Source of the DNA: Iamia majanohamensis | GTDB lineage: Bacteria; Actinomycetota; Acidimicrobiia; Acidimicrobiales; Iamiaceae | DNA length: 64,000 bases | Direction: 5' to 3' | Assembly: GCF_028532485.1 (NCBI RefSeq) | Contig: NZ_CP116942.1 | Location: forward strand, 2,356,001-2,420,000 | Part shown: positions 35,601-41,638 of the stretch, piece by piece | Layout of the letters: every line of letters starts with the position of its first letter | Position numbering within the stretch: position 1 is the stretch's first letter | Notes under the pieces: generated by a model | What the model was told of the DNA's origin: nothing | Database searches by the model: none | The model's input: the letters and a program-made list of their open reading frames with translations, nothing else | Position numbers and translations under genes: made by a program

Positions 35601-37085
35601 GACCTCACCGCGGGCGCCGCGGCCGCCGTCGACGGCGACCCGGCCACCCACTGGAGCCCCGGCTTCCTCGGCCAGGACGGCGAGTGGACCTCCTACGACC
35701 TGGCCGCCCCGACCACCTTCGACCACCTGGACCTGCGGGTCGTGGCCGACGGGCGCCACTCGGTGCCGACCCGGCTCCGCATCGAGGCCGACGGCGAGGA
35801 GGCCGTCGTCGTCGACGTGCCCGCGGTGGAGGACCGGGCCGAGCGCGACGCGACCGTCGAGGTGCCCATCGACCTGCCCGAGCCGGTCACCGGCAGCTCC
35901 CTCCGCATCACCGTGGAGGACACCCGGGAGGTCCTCACCAACGACTGGCTCTCCCGGACGCCCGTGGTGATGCCCGTCGGCATCACCGAGTGGGGCATCG
36001 ACGGCCTCTCGGTGCCGGCCGCCCCCGCGACCGTCGACACCGGCTGCCGGGACGACCTGGTGGCGGTCGACGGCGAGGCCGTCCCCGCCCGACTCGTCGG
36101 CCGCACGGAGGTGGCGCTGGCGGGCGGACCGCTCGACCTCGAGGGCTGCGCCCCGACCACGGTGCCGGCCGGGCCCTCGCAGCTGCGCACCGGCGACGGT
36201 CGCGAGCTCGGCATCCAGGTCGACTCCCTGACCCTCCGCTCCGACGCCGGCGGGGCCGCCCACGAGGACGGCGGCCTGCTGCTGCCCGACGCCACCAGCG
36301 TGCCCACCCGGGTGACCAGCCAGGAGCGGTGGCGCTCGACCGTGGAGGTCGGCCCCCGCGAGGAGGACACCTGGCTGGTCATCGGCCAGAGCGACAACGA
36401 GGGGTGGACGGCCTCGATCGACGGCGAGGACCTGGGCCCGCCGGTGCTGGTCGACGGCTACTCCTCCGCCTTCCTCGTGCCCGCCGGCTCCGAGCCGGTC
36501 ACCGTGGACGTGGCCTGGGCCCCCCAGCGGGTCGTCCTGGCCGGGCTGGCGGCCTCCGTGCTCGCCGTGCTCGCCTGCCTCCTGCTCGCCCTGCGCCCGT
36601 GGCGCTGGCGGCGTCGGCGCGAGGCCGACCCCGCCGCCGGTCCCCCCGACGAGCGTCCGCTGCCCCTCGCCCTCGGGCCCGTGCTGCGCTCCGCCGGGAC
36701 CTCGCCGTCGTGGCCGACGACCGCGGCCACCGCGGTGGCCGCCGCCGTCGTCGGCCTGCTGGCGGTCAACGTCCCGGCCGGCGTGCTGCTCGGGCTGGCG
36801 GCGCTGGTGGGCCTGCGGGCCCGACGGGCCCGGCCCCTCCTCGCCTTCGGCCCCGCCCTGCTCCTGGTGGCCGCGGCCGCCTACATCGACCTGCAGCAGG
36901 TGCGCTACGGGCTGCCCCCGGGCTTCCAGTGGCCCCAGCGCTTCGGGCTGGCCCACGGCCTGGCCTACACCGGCGTGCTCCTGCTGGGCCTGGACCTGGT
37001 CGTGGGCCGCCTGCGCACCGGCCGCTGGTGGCCCCGCCGCGACGACGAGGAGCCCGTCGCCCCCGCCCCCTCCCCCCGCGGCTGA
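32652..37085 (+). CDS. AftD-like alpha-(1->3)-arabinofuranosyltransferase (DUF3367, GT-C)
   Basis: This 1477-residue protein matches mycobacterial AftD in length. A GT-C catalytic loop (MVGADTKSYLYLDPGRLL, Asp45) follows the first helix, and LGTVPHQNIGYLWPMGPFYW precedes the N-terminal membrane helices. Outer regions of discoidin/carbohydrate-binding type lie near residues 742-890 and 980-1110 (AAVDGDPATHWSPGFL is typical). A final membrane bundle spans about 1295-1460. Mycobacterial AftD adds branching arabinofuranose to arabinan from decaprenyl-phosphoryl arabinose; whether this organism makes arabinan is unknown. GTG 32652 starts the protein; no Shine-Dalgarno is visible. Confidence 0.85.
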   Translation: MSATTTAPPAPSRRDALRPWAPVGLLAAVCYVPLLLTHREMVGADTKSYLYLDPGRLLGRAWSMWDPNVGLGTVPHQNIGYLWPMGPFYWAAETLGLPDWLAQRLWLGSILFLAGLGVRYLLRTLGQSGPGVTAAMFLYALSPYVLTLGARISALLLPFTALGWMLGLTIRATRERSWVHPALFALAVPTFGSTNATALVLVGIAPALWIPYATFVLREIRLRAALAVTARIGVLTIGASLWWIVGLWAQGSFGIDVLRYTETAKTVADASSAPELLRGLGYWYFYGDDKLGAWIEPSVAYTQNPGLIVLTYAVPVVGLLSAAVVRWRYRSFFAALAVVGLVVSVGAHPWDDPSPLGEGFKAFLQSQAGLAMRSLPRAVPLVSLALAVLTGAAVTALGERLRRLERPAAGAIVVLAILALPPLWRGQMVADNLQRDEQVPAYWTEAAAEIDARGQLPAGGYGSRVLEVPGSDFASYRWGDTVDPITPGLTDRPYVARELIPYGTPPSADLLNALDRQMQEDLLDPDAITPVARLMGVGDVVLRGDLAYERYNLVRPRQVYELLREAPGLGPVTGFGGDEPNVPDPRLPLQDEIELGADPDLPDPPKVGLFTVEGDPSIVVAKPTSDTVLLSGSADGIIAAAAAGLIDGDELIRYTASFAADGGGGDDALVEAASGDAPLVITDTNRKAGQRWGVVHETEGQTEGAGEDPLEPDPSDNRLPIFPGAGTDTQTVAVDRGGVTVRASSYGNSISYTPEDRAPQALDDDLRTSWTVGAFSPVAGERLEITYDEPRTTDSVRLLQARNGVQNRWITSVRLRFDGGDPVELDLTEASRDGEGQWLEFPERTFSTLDVEITGTDVGRRDSYDGLSAVGLADVRLGDGDLRLEESIRPPTDALDALGPAATDHPLALVLTRRRARATAALRSDEENTMVRDLDLPEARDFGVEGTGRIAPTVSDALLDVLLGRPGAGAGGVTPSSSRRLPGDLTAGAAAAVDGDPATHWSPGFLGQDGEWTSYDLAAPTTFDHLDLRVVADGRHSVPTRLRIEADGEEAVVVDVPAVEDRAERDATVEVPIDLPEPVTGSSLRITVEDTREVLTNDWLSRTPVVMPVGITEWGIDGLSVPAAPATVDTGCRDDLVAVDGEAVPARLVGRTEVALAGGPLDLEGCAPTTVPAGPSQLRTGDGRELGIQVDSLTLRSDAGGAAHEDGGLLLPDATSVPTRVTSQERWRSTVEVGPREEDTWLVIGQSDNEGWTASIDGEDLGPPVLVDGYSSAFLVPAGSEPVTVDVAWAPQRVVLAGLAASVLAVLACLLLALRPWRWRRRREADPAAGPPDERPLPLALGPVLRSAGTSPSWPTTAATAVAAAVVGLLAVNVPAGVLLGLAALVGLRARRARPLLAFGPALLLVAAAAYIDLQQVRYGLPPGFQWPQRFGLAHGLAYTGVLLLGLDLVVGRLRTGRWWPRRDDEEPVAPAPSPRG

Positions 37086-37186
37086 CCCGCCGAGGGCGGC
37101 CGCGGCCCCTCTCAACCCGGGCGCCGGGCTGCCGATGGAGCCCGGGGGGCGCCTGTCCGGGCGCGCGACCGGAAGGGTTCGATGCC

Positions 37187-38914
37187 ATGACGAGGGAGCG
37201 TGACGGGAGGGCCGGCGTCGACCTGGCGCTGCTCGTGTCGGTGTGCGTCCTCGCCGCCGCCGCCTCGATCTACTTCGAGGCCGCCGACCGGGCCAGCGAC
37301 CTCGTCCGCGACTGGGGACCGCTCGACCTCAACGGGATCCTGGCCGTGGCCATCCTCGTCCCCCTCGCCACGTCCGTCTACGCCGTGCGCCGCTACCGCG
37401 ACGCCATGCGGGTCCGCGAGGAGCTGGCCCGGCTGTCGCTCCGCGACGACCTGACCGGCCTGCCCAACCGGATGTTCCTGGGCGAGTGGCTCGACGGCCA
37501 GGTGCGCGCCGCCCACCGGGAGGGCCAGGCCCTCGGCGTGCTGTTCGTCGACCTCGACCGGTTCAAGATGGTCAACGACACCCACGGCCACGACGTGGGC
37601 GACGCCGTGCTCGTGGCCCTGGCCGGGCGCCTCCAGCAGTGCCTGGACGACGTGCCCGGCGGCCGGGCCGTGCGCTACGCGGGTGACGAGTTCCTCGTCG
37701 TCTGCCGGGAGGACGAGCTGCGCCCGCTGGCCGACCGCCTGGCCCGCCGGGTGCTGGCCGCCCTCGACGAGCCCTTCGCCATCGGGGCCGACACCCTCCG
37801 GGTCTCGGCCAGCGTCGGGGTGGCCCTCAGCCAGCCCCACGACACGGGTGAGGACCTGGTGCGCCGGGCCGACGCCGCCATGTACGACGCCAAGGCGCGC
37901 GACGACGGCCGGCCCGTCCACTTCGACGAGTCGGTGCACGGCGCCCGCTTCAGCCCGGCCACCCTCGAGCCCCACCTGCGCCGGGCGGCCGAGGAGGGGG
38001 CCTTCCGCCTCGCCTACCAGCCCGTCGCGGACGCCGCCACGGGCCAGATCGTCGCGGTCGAGACGCTGCTGCGGTGGGACCACCCCGAGCGGGGCCCGGT
38101 GCCGCCCAGCGAGTTCATCCCCGTGCTGGAGGACTCCGGGCTCATCGTCCCCGTGGGCGCCTGGATCATCGAGGAGGCGATCGGCCAGGCCCTGGTGTGG
38201 CAGCAGGCCTACCCCGACCGACCGCCCCTCAGGGTCACCATCAACGTGTCGGCCCGCCAGCTGGCCCAGACCGGCTTCGACGAGCACGTGCGGGCCGTCC
38301 TGGCCCGGACCCCGGTGCCGCCGGCGTCGATCTGCCTGGAGATCACCGAGGGCGCCCTCATGGTCGACATCGACGCGGCGTGGAGCTCCCTGCGCCTCCT
38401 CAAGCGCATGGGGGTGAAGCTGGCGCTCGACGACTTCGGCACCGGCTACTCCTCGCTCTCCTACATCCGCAGCTTCAGCCTCGACATGCTGAAGATCGAC
38501 CGCTCCTTCGTGAAGGGCCTGGGCCAGTCCTCCGAAGACACCGCGATCGTGGAGCACGTGGTCGGCATGGCCCGCGCCCTCGGGATGGTGACGGTCGGCG
38601 AGGGCGTCGAGACCCCCCTGCAGATGGCCGAGCTCCACCGCCTGGGCTGCGAGCTGGTGCAGGGGTTCCTGCTCAGCAAGCCGGTGACCGCCGAGCAGAT
38701 CGACGACATCCTCAGCCGGGGCGGGTTCCTGGCCCGCGGCGAGGCGCCGCGGGCGGCCGCCGTGGCCGACGGGGCCCCGCCCCGCCGCCCCGCCGGCAGC
38801 TCAGGCCTGTTCGCCCCCGCCCCGCCCCGGCGCGACCCGTCCCCGCCGGCGCCCGACGTCGGTCACGCCCCGGCGGTGGCCACCGGCGCCCCGGCGGCGG
38901 CCGCCGAGCGGTAG
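37187..38914 (+). CDS. membrane GGDEF-EAL cyclic-di-GMP enzyme
   Basis: This 575-residue protein has two N-terminal membrane helices (about residues 8-24 and 43-62). A GGDEF domain follows (LARLSLRDDLTGLPNRMFL, FVDLDRFKMVNDTHGHDVGD, RYAGDEFLVV), then an EAL domain (AVETLLRW, TINVSARQLA, CLEITEGALM, LALDDFGTGYSSLSYI, LKIDRSFVKGLG, VGEGVET). The cyclase motif is AGDEF rather than GGDEF, a variant known from some active enzymes; the RxxD inhibitory site is absent. EAL metal and catalytic residues look intact, so hydrolysis is plausible. ATG 37187 follows GGAAGGG. The Pro-rich tail overlaps the convergent oxidoreductase gene by 52 bp. Confidence 0.88.
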   Translation: MTRERDGRAGVDLALLVSVCVLAAAASIYFEAADRASDLVRDWGPLDLNGILAVAILVPLATSVYAVRRYRDAMRVREELARLSLRDDLTGLPNRMFLGEWLDGQVRAAHREGQALGVLFVDLDRFKMVNDTHGHDVGDAVLVALAGRLQQCLDDVPGGRAVRYAGDEFLVVCREDELRPLADRLARRVLAALDEPFAIGADTLRVSASVGVALSQPHDTGEDLVRRADAAMYDAKARDDGRPVHFDESVHGARFSPATLEPHLRRAAEEGAFRLAYQPVADAATGQIVAVETLLRWDHPERGPVPPSEFIPVLEDSGLIVPVGAWIIEEAIGQALVWQQAYPDRPPLRVTINVSARQLAQTGFDEHVRAVLARTPVPPASICLEITEGALMVDIDAAWSSLRLLKRMGVKLALDDFGTGYSSLSYIRSFSLDMLKIDRSFVKGLGQSSEDTAIVEHVVGMARALGMVTVGEGVETPLQMAELHRLGCELVQGFLLSKPVTAEQIDDILSRGGFLARGEAPRAAAVADGAPPRRPAGSSGLFAPAPPRRDPSPPAPDVGHAPAVATGAPAAAAER

Positions 38915-39882
38915 GTCGCGTCCACCAGCTCGTGGGCCCGCACCGCGACGTGGACGTCGGGCCAGGCCGGGCGCCCCTCGGCCACGGCGCGGACGAAGTC
39001 GCCGTCGGGGTTCGGTGAGGCCAGGCCCCGGCGGGCCAGCTCGTCCTGCACCTGGTCCGGCGCCAGGGTGACCGCGGGCCCGTCGGGGGCCTGCCAGGTG
39101 AGGGGCCCGAACCAGTCGTCGTCGGTCGCGAACCAGCGGTCGGTGCAGAAGACCTCGAGGCGCCGGAGGCTCGGGCGCGACAGCACGTCGTGCCACACCG
39201 AGGTCAGGCTGGCCACCCCGCCGCCTGCGAGGGCGAGGGAGGCGGTGACCACGTCCTCGATGCCGTCCAACCCGTGGAAGTGGGCGGAGCGGGCCGACAC
39301 CGACGCCACCGGTCCGACGACGTGCTCGAGCAGGTCGAGGTCGTGGATCGAGTGCTCGAGCAGGGCGCCGGAGCCGGCCCGCTCGCGGTCGCCGCGCCAG
39401 GTGGACCCGTAGGAGCCCTGCACCGGCAGGAACTGGTCGTCGCGGAAGACCACCGCCATGACCGGCCCGGCCTCGGCGACCAGGGCCCGCAGCAGGGTGA
39501 ACACCGGCGCCCGGCGCAGGATCAGGCCCACCTGGTTGGTCACCCCGGCCCGGGCCACCACGTCGGCCACGGCCCGGGCCCCGGCCAGGTCCGTGGCCAG
39601 CGGCTTCTCCACGAACACGGGGAGGCCGCGGGCGACGGCGGCCTCGACCAGGCGGGGGTGCTCCGAGGTCCAGGTGCAGACGTAGGCCGCGTCGCAGGTG
39701 GCGAGCACCTCCTCCTCGGACCGGGCCGGCGTCGCCCCGCTGGCCGCGGCGAAGCGGTCCCGGCGCTCCTCGTCGGGGTCCCAGACCCCGGCCCAGGCCA
39801 CGTCCTCCCCGCTGGCCCGGAGCATCTTGGAGTGGAAGGTGGCGATGAGGCCCGCCCCCAGGAACCCGACGCGCACGGTCAT
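38863..39882 (-). CDS. Gfo/Idh/MocA-family oxidoreductase
   Basis: This 339-residue NAD(P)-dependent enzyme has the Rossmann opening VRVGFLGAGLIATFHSKML, the family segment GLPVFVEKPLATD with the catalytic-type Lys in EKP, and SGALLEHSIHDLDLLEHVVGP, where His-x3-Asp aligns with the substrate-site residues of inositol dehydrogenase relatives. It likely oxidises or reduces a sugar or cyclitol. ATG 39882 has TACGGT ending 8 nt upstream. Its last 52 bp are antisense to the coding end of the GGDEF-EAL gene. Confidence 0.85.
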   Translation of the reverse strand: MTVRVGFLGAGLIATFHSKMLRASGEDVAWAGVWDPDEERRDRFAAASGATPARSEEEVLATCDAAYVCTWTSEHPRLVEAAVARGLPVFVEKPLATDLAGARAVADVVARAGVTNQVGLILRRAPVFTLLRALVAEAGPVMAVVFRDDQFLPVQGSYGSTWRGDRERAGSGALLEHSIHDLDLLEHVVGPVASVSARSAHFHGLDGIEDVVTASLALAGGGVASLTSVWHDVLSRPSLRRLEVFCTDRWFATDDDWFGPLTWQAPDGPAVTLAPDQVQDELARRGLASPNPDGDFVRAVAEGRPAWPDVHVAVRAHELVDATYRSAAAAGAPVATAGA

Positions 39883-39890
39883 GGGGCCGC

Positions 39891-39896
39891 ACCGTA
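39891..39896 (-). promoter_or_regulatory. -10 hexamer TACGGT, leaderless type
   Basis: The minus-strand TACGGT ends 8 nt before ATG 39882. Confidence 0.45.
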
Positions 39897-39931
39897 CCCA
39901 CGCCGGCCCGGTCCCCGGGCCGGGCCCGGCC

Positions 39932-39937
39932 TAGCCT
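39932..39937 (+). promoter_or_regulatory. -10 hexamer TAGCCT, leaderless type
   Basis: TAGCCT ends 6 nt before GTG 39944 and faces the minus-strand promoter at 39891-39896. Confidence 0.45.
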
Positions 39938-39943
39938 CCCCGG

Positions 39944-40255
39944 GTGCTGCTCGGGTCCGCGGAGGAGGTGTCGGCCGGCGACCTGGCCGGCGTCGTCGCC
40001 CTCACCGTGCTGGCCTGCGTGCCCCTCGCCCTCACCCTGTGGGCGTTCCTCGACGCCGCCCGGCGTCCCCGCTGGGTGTGGGCCCTGTCCCGCCACGCCC
40101 AGGTGCCGTGGATGGCGGCCGTGGCCGCCGGGGTGCTGCTGACGGTGCTGGGGCTCGGGATCTCGCTCTGGTACCTGCTGCGGGTCCGCCCCGACCTGGC
40201 CGCCGTCGAGTCCGGTCGCCTCGAGGGGCGGGACCGTCGCCGCGGTGGGGACTAG
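39944..40255 (+). CDS. small two-helix membrane protein, 103 residues
   Basis: Two hydrophobic helices span about residues 14-37 (AGVVALTVLACVPLALTLWAFL) and 53-76 (VPWMAAVAAGVLLTVLGLG). They are separated by a short basic loop with RRPRWVWALSRHAQ, and an Arg/Asp-rich tail follows. Actinobacterial genomes carry similar small proteins, some with PLDc_N-like patterns, but I cannot confirm one here. GTG 39944 is supported by the TAGCCT hexamer. Function is unknown. Confidence 0.62.
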   Translation: MLLGSAEEVSAGDLAGVVALTVLACVPLALTLWAFLDAARRPRWVWALSRHAQVPWMAAVAAGVLLTVLGLGISLWYLLRVRPDLAAVESGRLEGRDRRRGGD

Positions 40256-40282
40256 GCGGGTCGGCCCCGACCCGCCCGGCCC

Positions 40283-40879
40283 TCAGGCCGAGGCGCGGGC
40301 CAGGGCGTGCTGGACCAGCTCGACCAGGGTCGACTTGGTCGCGGTGCGGTCGCGGGCGTCGGTCAGGACGATCGGGGTGTCGTCGGAGATGCCGAGCGCC
40401 TCCCGGACGGCCTCCGGCGGGTGGCTCACGTCGCCGTCGAAGCAGTTCATGGCCACCACGAAGGGCAGTCCCGCCTCCTCGAAGTAGTCGACGGCCGGGA
40501 AGCAGTCCTCGATGCGACGGGTGTCGATGAGCACGACCGCACCCACCGCCCCCCGCACCAGGTCGTCCCACATGAACCAGAAGCGGTCCTGGCCGGGGGT
40601 CCCGAAGAGGTAGAGGACGAGGTCGTCGCCCAGGCCGATGCGCCCGAAGTCCATGGCGACGGTCGTGCTCGTCTTCGAGCTGACCTTGCTGGTGTCGTCG
40701 ACGCCCTCGCTGACGGTGGTCATGGCGGCCTCCGTCGTGAGCGGCTCGATCTCGGAGATGGAGCCGACGAAGGTCGTCTTGCCCACGGCGAAGCCACCGG
40801 CGACGACGATCTTGACCGGCAGCGGGGCCGGGCCCGTGCCCGACGGGGCGGGGGACATCTCAGAGGGCCTGGAGACCAT
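40283..40879 (-). CDS. conservon GTPase (CvnD-like)
   Basis: This 198-residue small GTP-binding protein has the P-loop VVAGGFAVGKTTFVGSISE near residues 25-43, switch-region text VAMDFGRIGLGDDLVLYLFGTPGQDRFWFMW, and VVAMNCFDG in place of the usual NKxD. These substitutions are normal for CvnD/MglA-like conservon GTPases. It is the fourth gene of a kinase-roadblock-DUF742-GTPase set and should act as their output switch. ATG 40879 follows AAAGGG by 8 nt and overlaps the DUF742 gene by 20 bp; ATG 40858, 1 nt after that gene's stop, is an alternative. Confidence 0.88.
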   Translation of the reverse strand: MVSRPSEMSPAPSGTGPAPLPVKIVVAGGFAVGKTTFVGSISEIEPLTTEAAMTTVSEGVDDTSKVSSKTSTTVAMDFGRIGLGDDLVLYLFGTPGQDRFWFMWDDLVRGAVGAVVLIDTRRIEDCFPAVDYFEEAGLPFVVAMNCFDGDVSHPPEAVREALGISDDTPIVLTDARDRTATKSTLVELVQHALARASA

Positions 40880-41219
40880 CGAACACCCTTTCGAGGAGGC
40901 GGAGGCTGGGACGGCCGTCGGTGACGTGGTCCCGGTTGAAGTCGAGGAGCCCCTCGTCGCAGAGGTCGCCGGCGAGCACCCGCGCCACGCCGAGGGGGAT
41001 GTGCAGGTGGGCCGACAGCTCGGCCAGGGAGGTGGGGCTGGCGCACCGCCGGAGGATGTCGCCCCGCTCCATCGGCATGCGCGCGGCGCGGGCCTCGCCG
41101 GCGGGGGTCAGCACCAGGATCGTCTCGATCGACAGGTCGGTGCGGGCCCGGGTGCGGCCACCGGTGAGGGCGTAGGGCCGGACGCGGAGGCCGGCGCCGT
41201 CGTGGGACGGGGGGCTCAT
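40860..41219 (-). CDS. DUF742 conservon protein (CvnC-like)
   Basis: This 119-residue protein opens LRVRPYALTGGRTRARTDLSIETIL and contains ILRRCASPTSLAELSAHLHIPLGVARVLAGDL. That is the winged-helix-like DUF742 fold of conservon operons. The C-terminus, LLDFNRDHVTDGRPSLRLLERVFDGL, is also conserved. ATG 41219 overlaps the preceding stop as ATGA. DUF742 proteins lie with the kinase and GTPase in Streptomyces conservons and form a membrane-associated complex; the precise role is unknown. Confidence 0.9.
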   Translation of the reverse strand: MSPPSHDGAGLRVRPYALTGGRTRARTDLSIETILVLTPAGEARAARMPMERGDILRRCASPTSLAELSAHLHIPLGVARVLAGDLCDEGLLDFNRDHVTDGRPSLRLLERVFDGLQAL

Positions 41220-41638
41220 CGTGGCAGTGCCCCCTGCAGCTCGCTGCGGAGCTCGGGCGTGAGGACCGAGCCGCAGCGGTCGACGAGGACCGCCATCTCG
41301 TAGCCGATCAGGCCGACGTCGGAGCTGGCGTCGGACACCACCGCGAGGCAGCTGCCGTCGCTGATGCCCGTGACGAAGAGGAAGGCGTGCTCCATCTCGA
41401 TGATGATCTGGGTCACGGCCCCACCGCCGAAGCGCCCGGCGGCGCCGTAGGCCAGGCCGATGAGGCCCGAGGCCACCGCCGCGAACCGGTCGGCGGCGTC
41501 GCGGCCGAGGCCCTGGGAGACCGCCATCGGCATGCCGTCGGCCGAGACGACCACGGCCTCGCTGACGCCGGGCACCCGCTCCACGAAGCTGGAGACGAGC
41601 CAGTTGACGTTGCGGGCTTCGCTGCTGAGCTGCTGCAT
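41216..41638 (-). CDS. roadblock/LC7 domain protein (CvnB-like)
   Basis: This 140-residue protein has a single roadblock/LC7 domain. NWLVSSFVERVPGVSEAVVVSADGMPMAVSQGL and ADRFAAVASGLIGLAYGAAGRF are the first helix-strand elements, and VTQIIIEMEHAFLFVTGISDGSCLAVVSD follows. Such proteins modulate or dock the partner GTPase. The TGATG junction (1-nt overlap) with the sensor kinase and the ATGA junction with DUF742 show tight operon structure. Confidence 0.9.
   Translation of the reverse strand: MQQLSSEARNVNWLVSSFVERVPGVSEAVVVSADGMPMAVSQGLGRDAADRFAAVASGLIGLAYGAAGRFGGGAVTQIIIEMEHAFLFVTGISDGSCLAVVSDASSDVGLIGYEMAVLVDRCGSVLTPELRSELQGALPR

Noticed and set aside
32556-37115. A 1519-codon minus-strand frame opposite the AftD-like gene
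   Set aside because: It is low-complexity Gly/Arg/Val/Gln text with no motif, while the plus strand has a recognisable protein with membrane helices.
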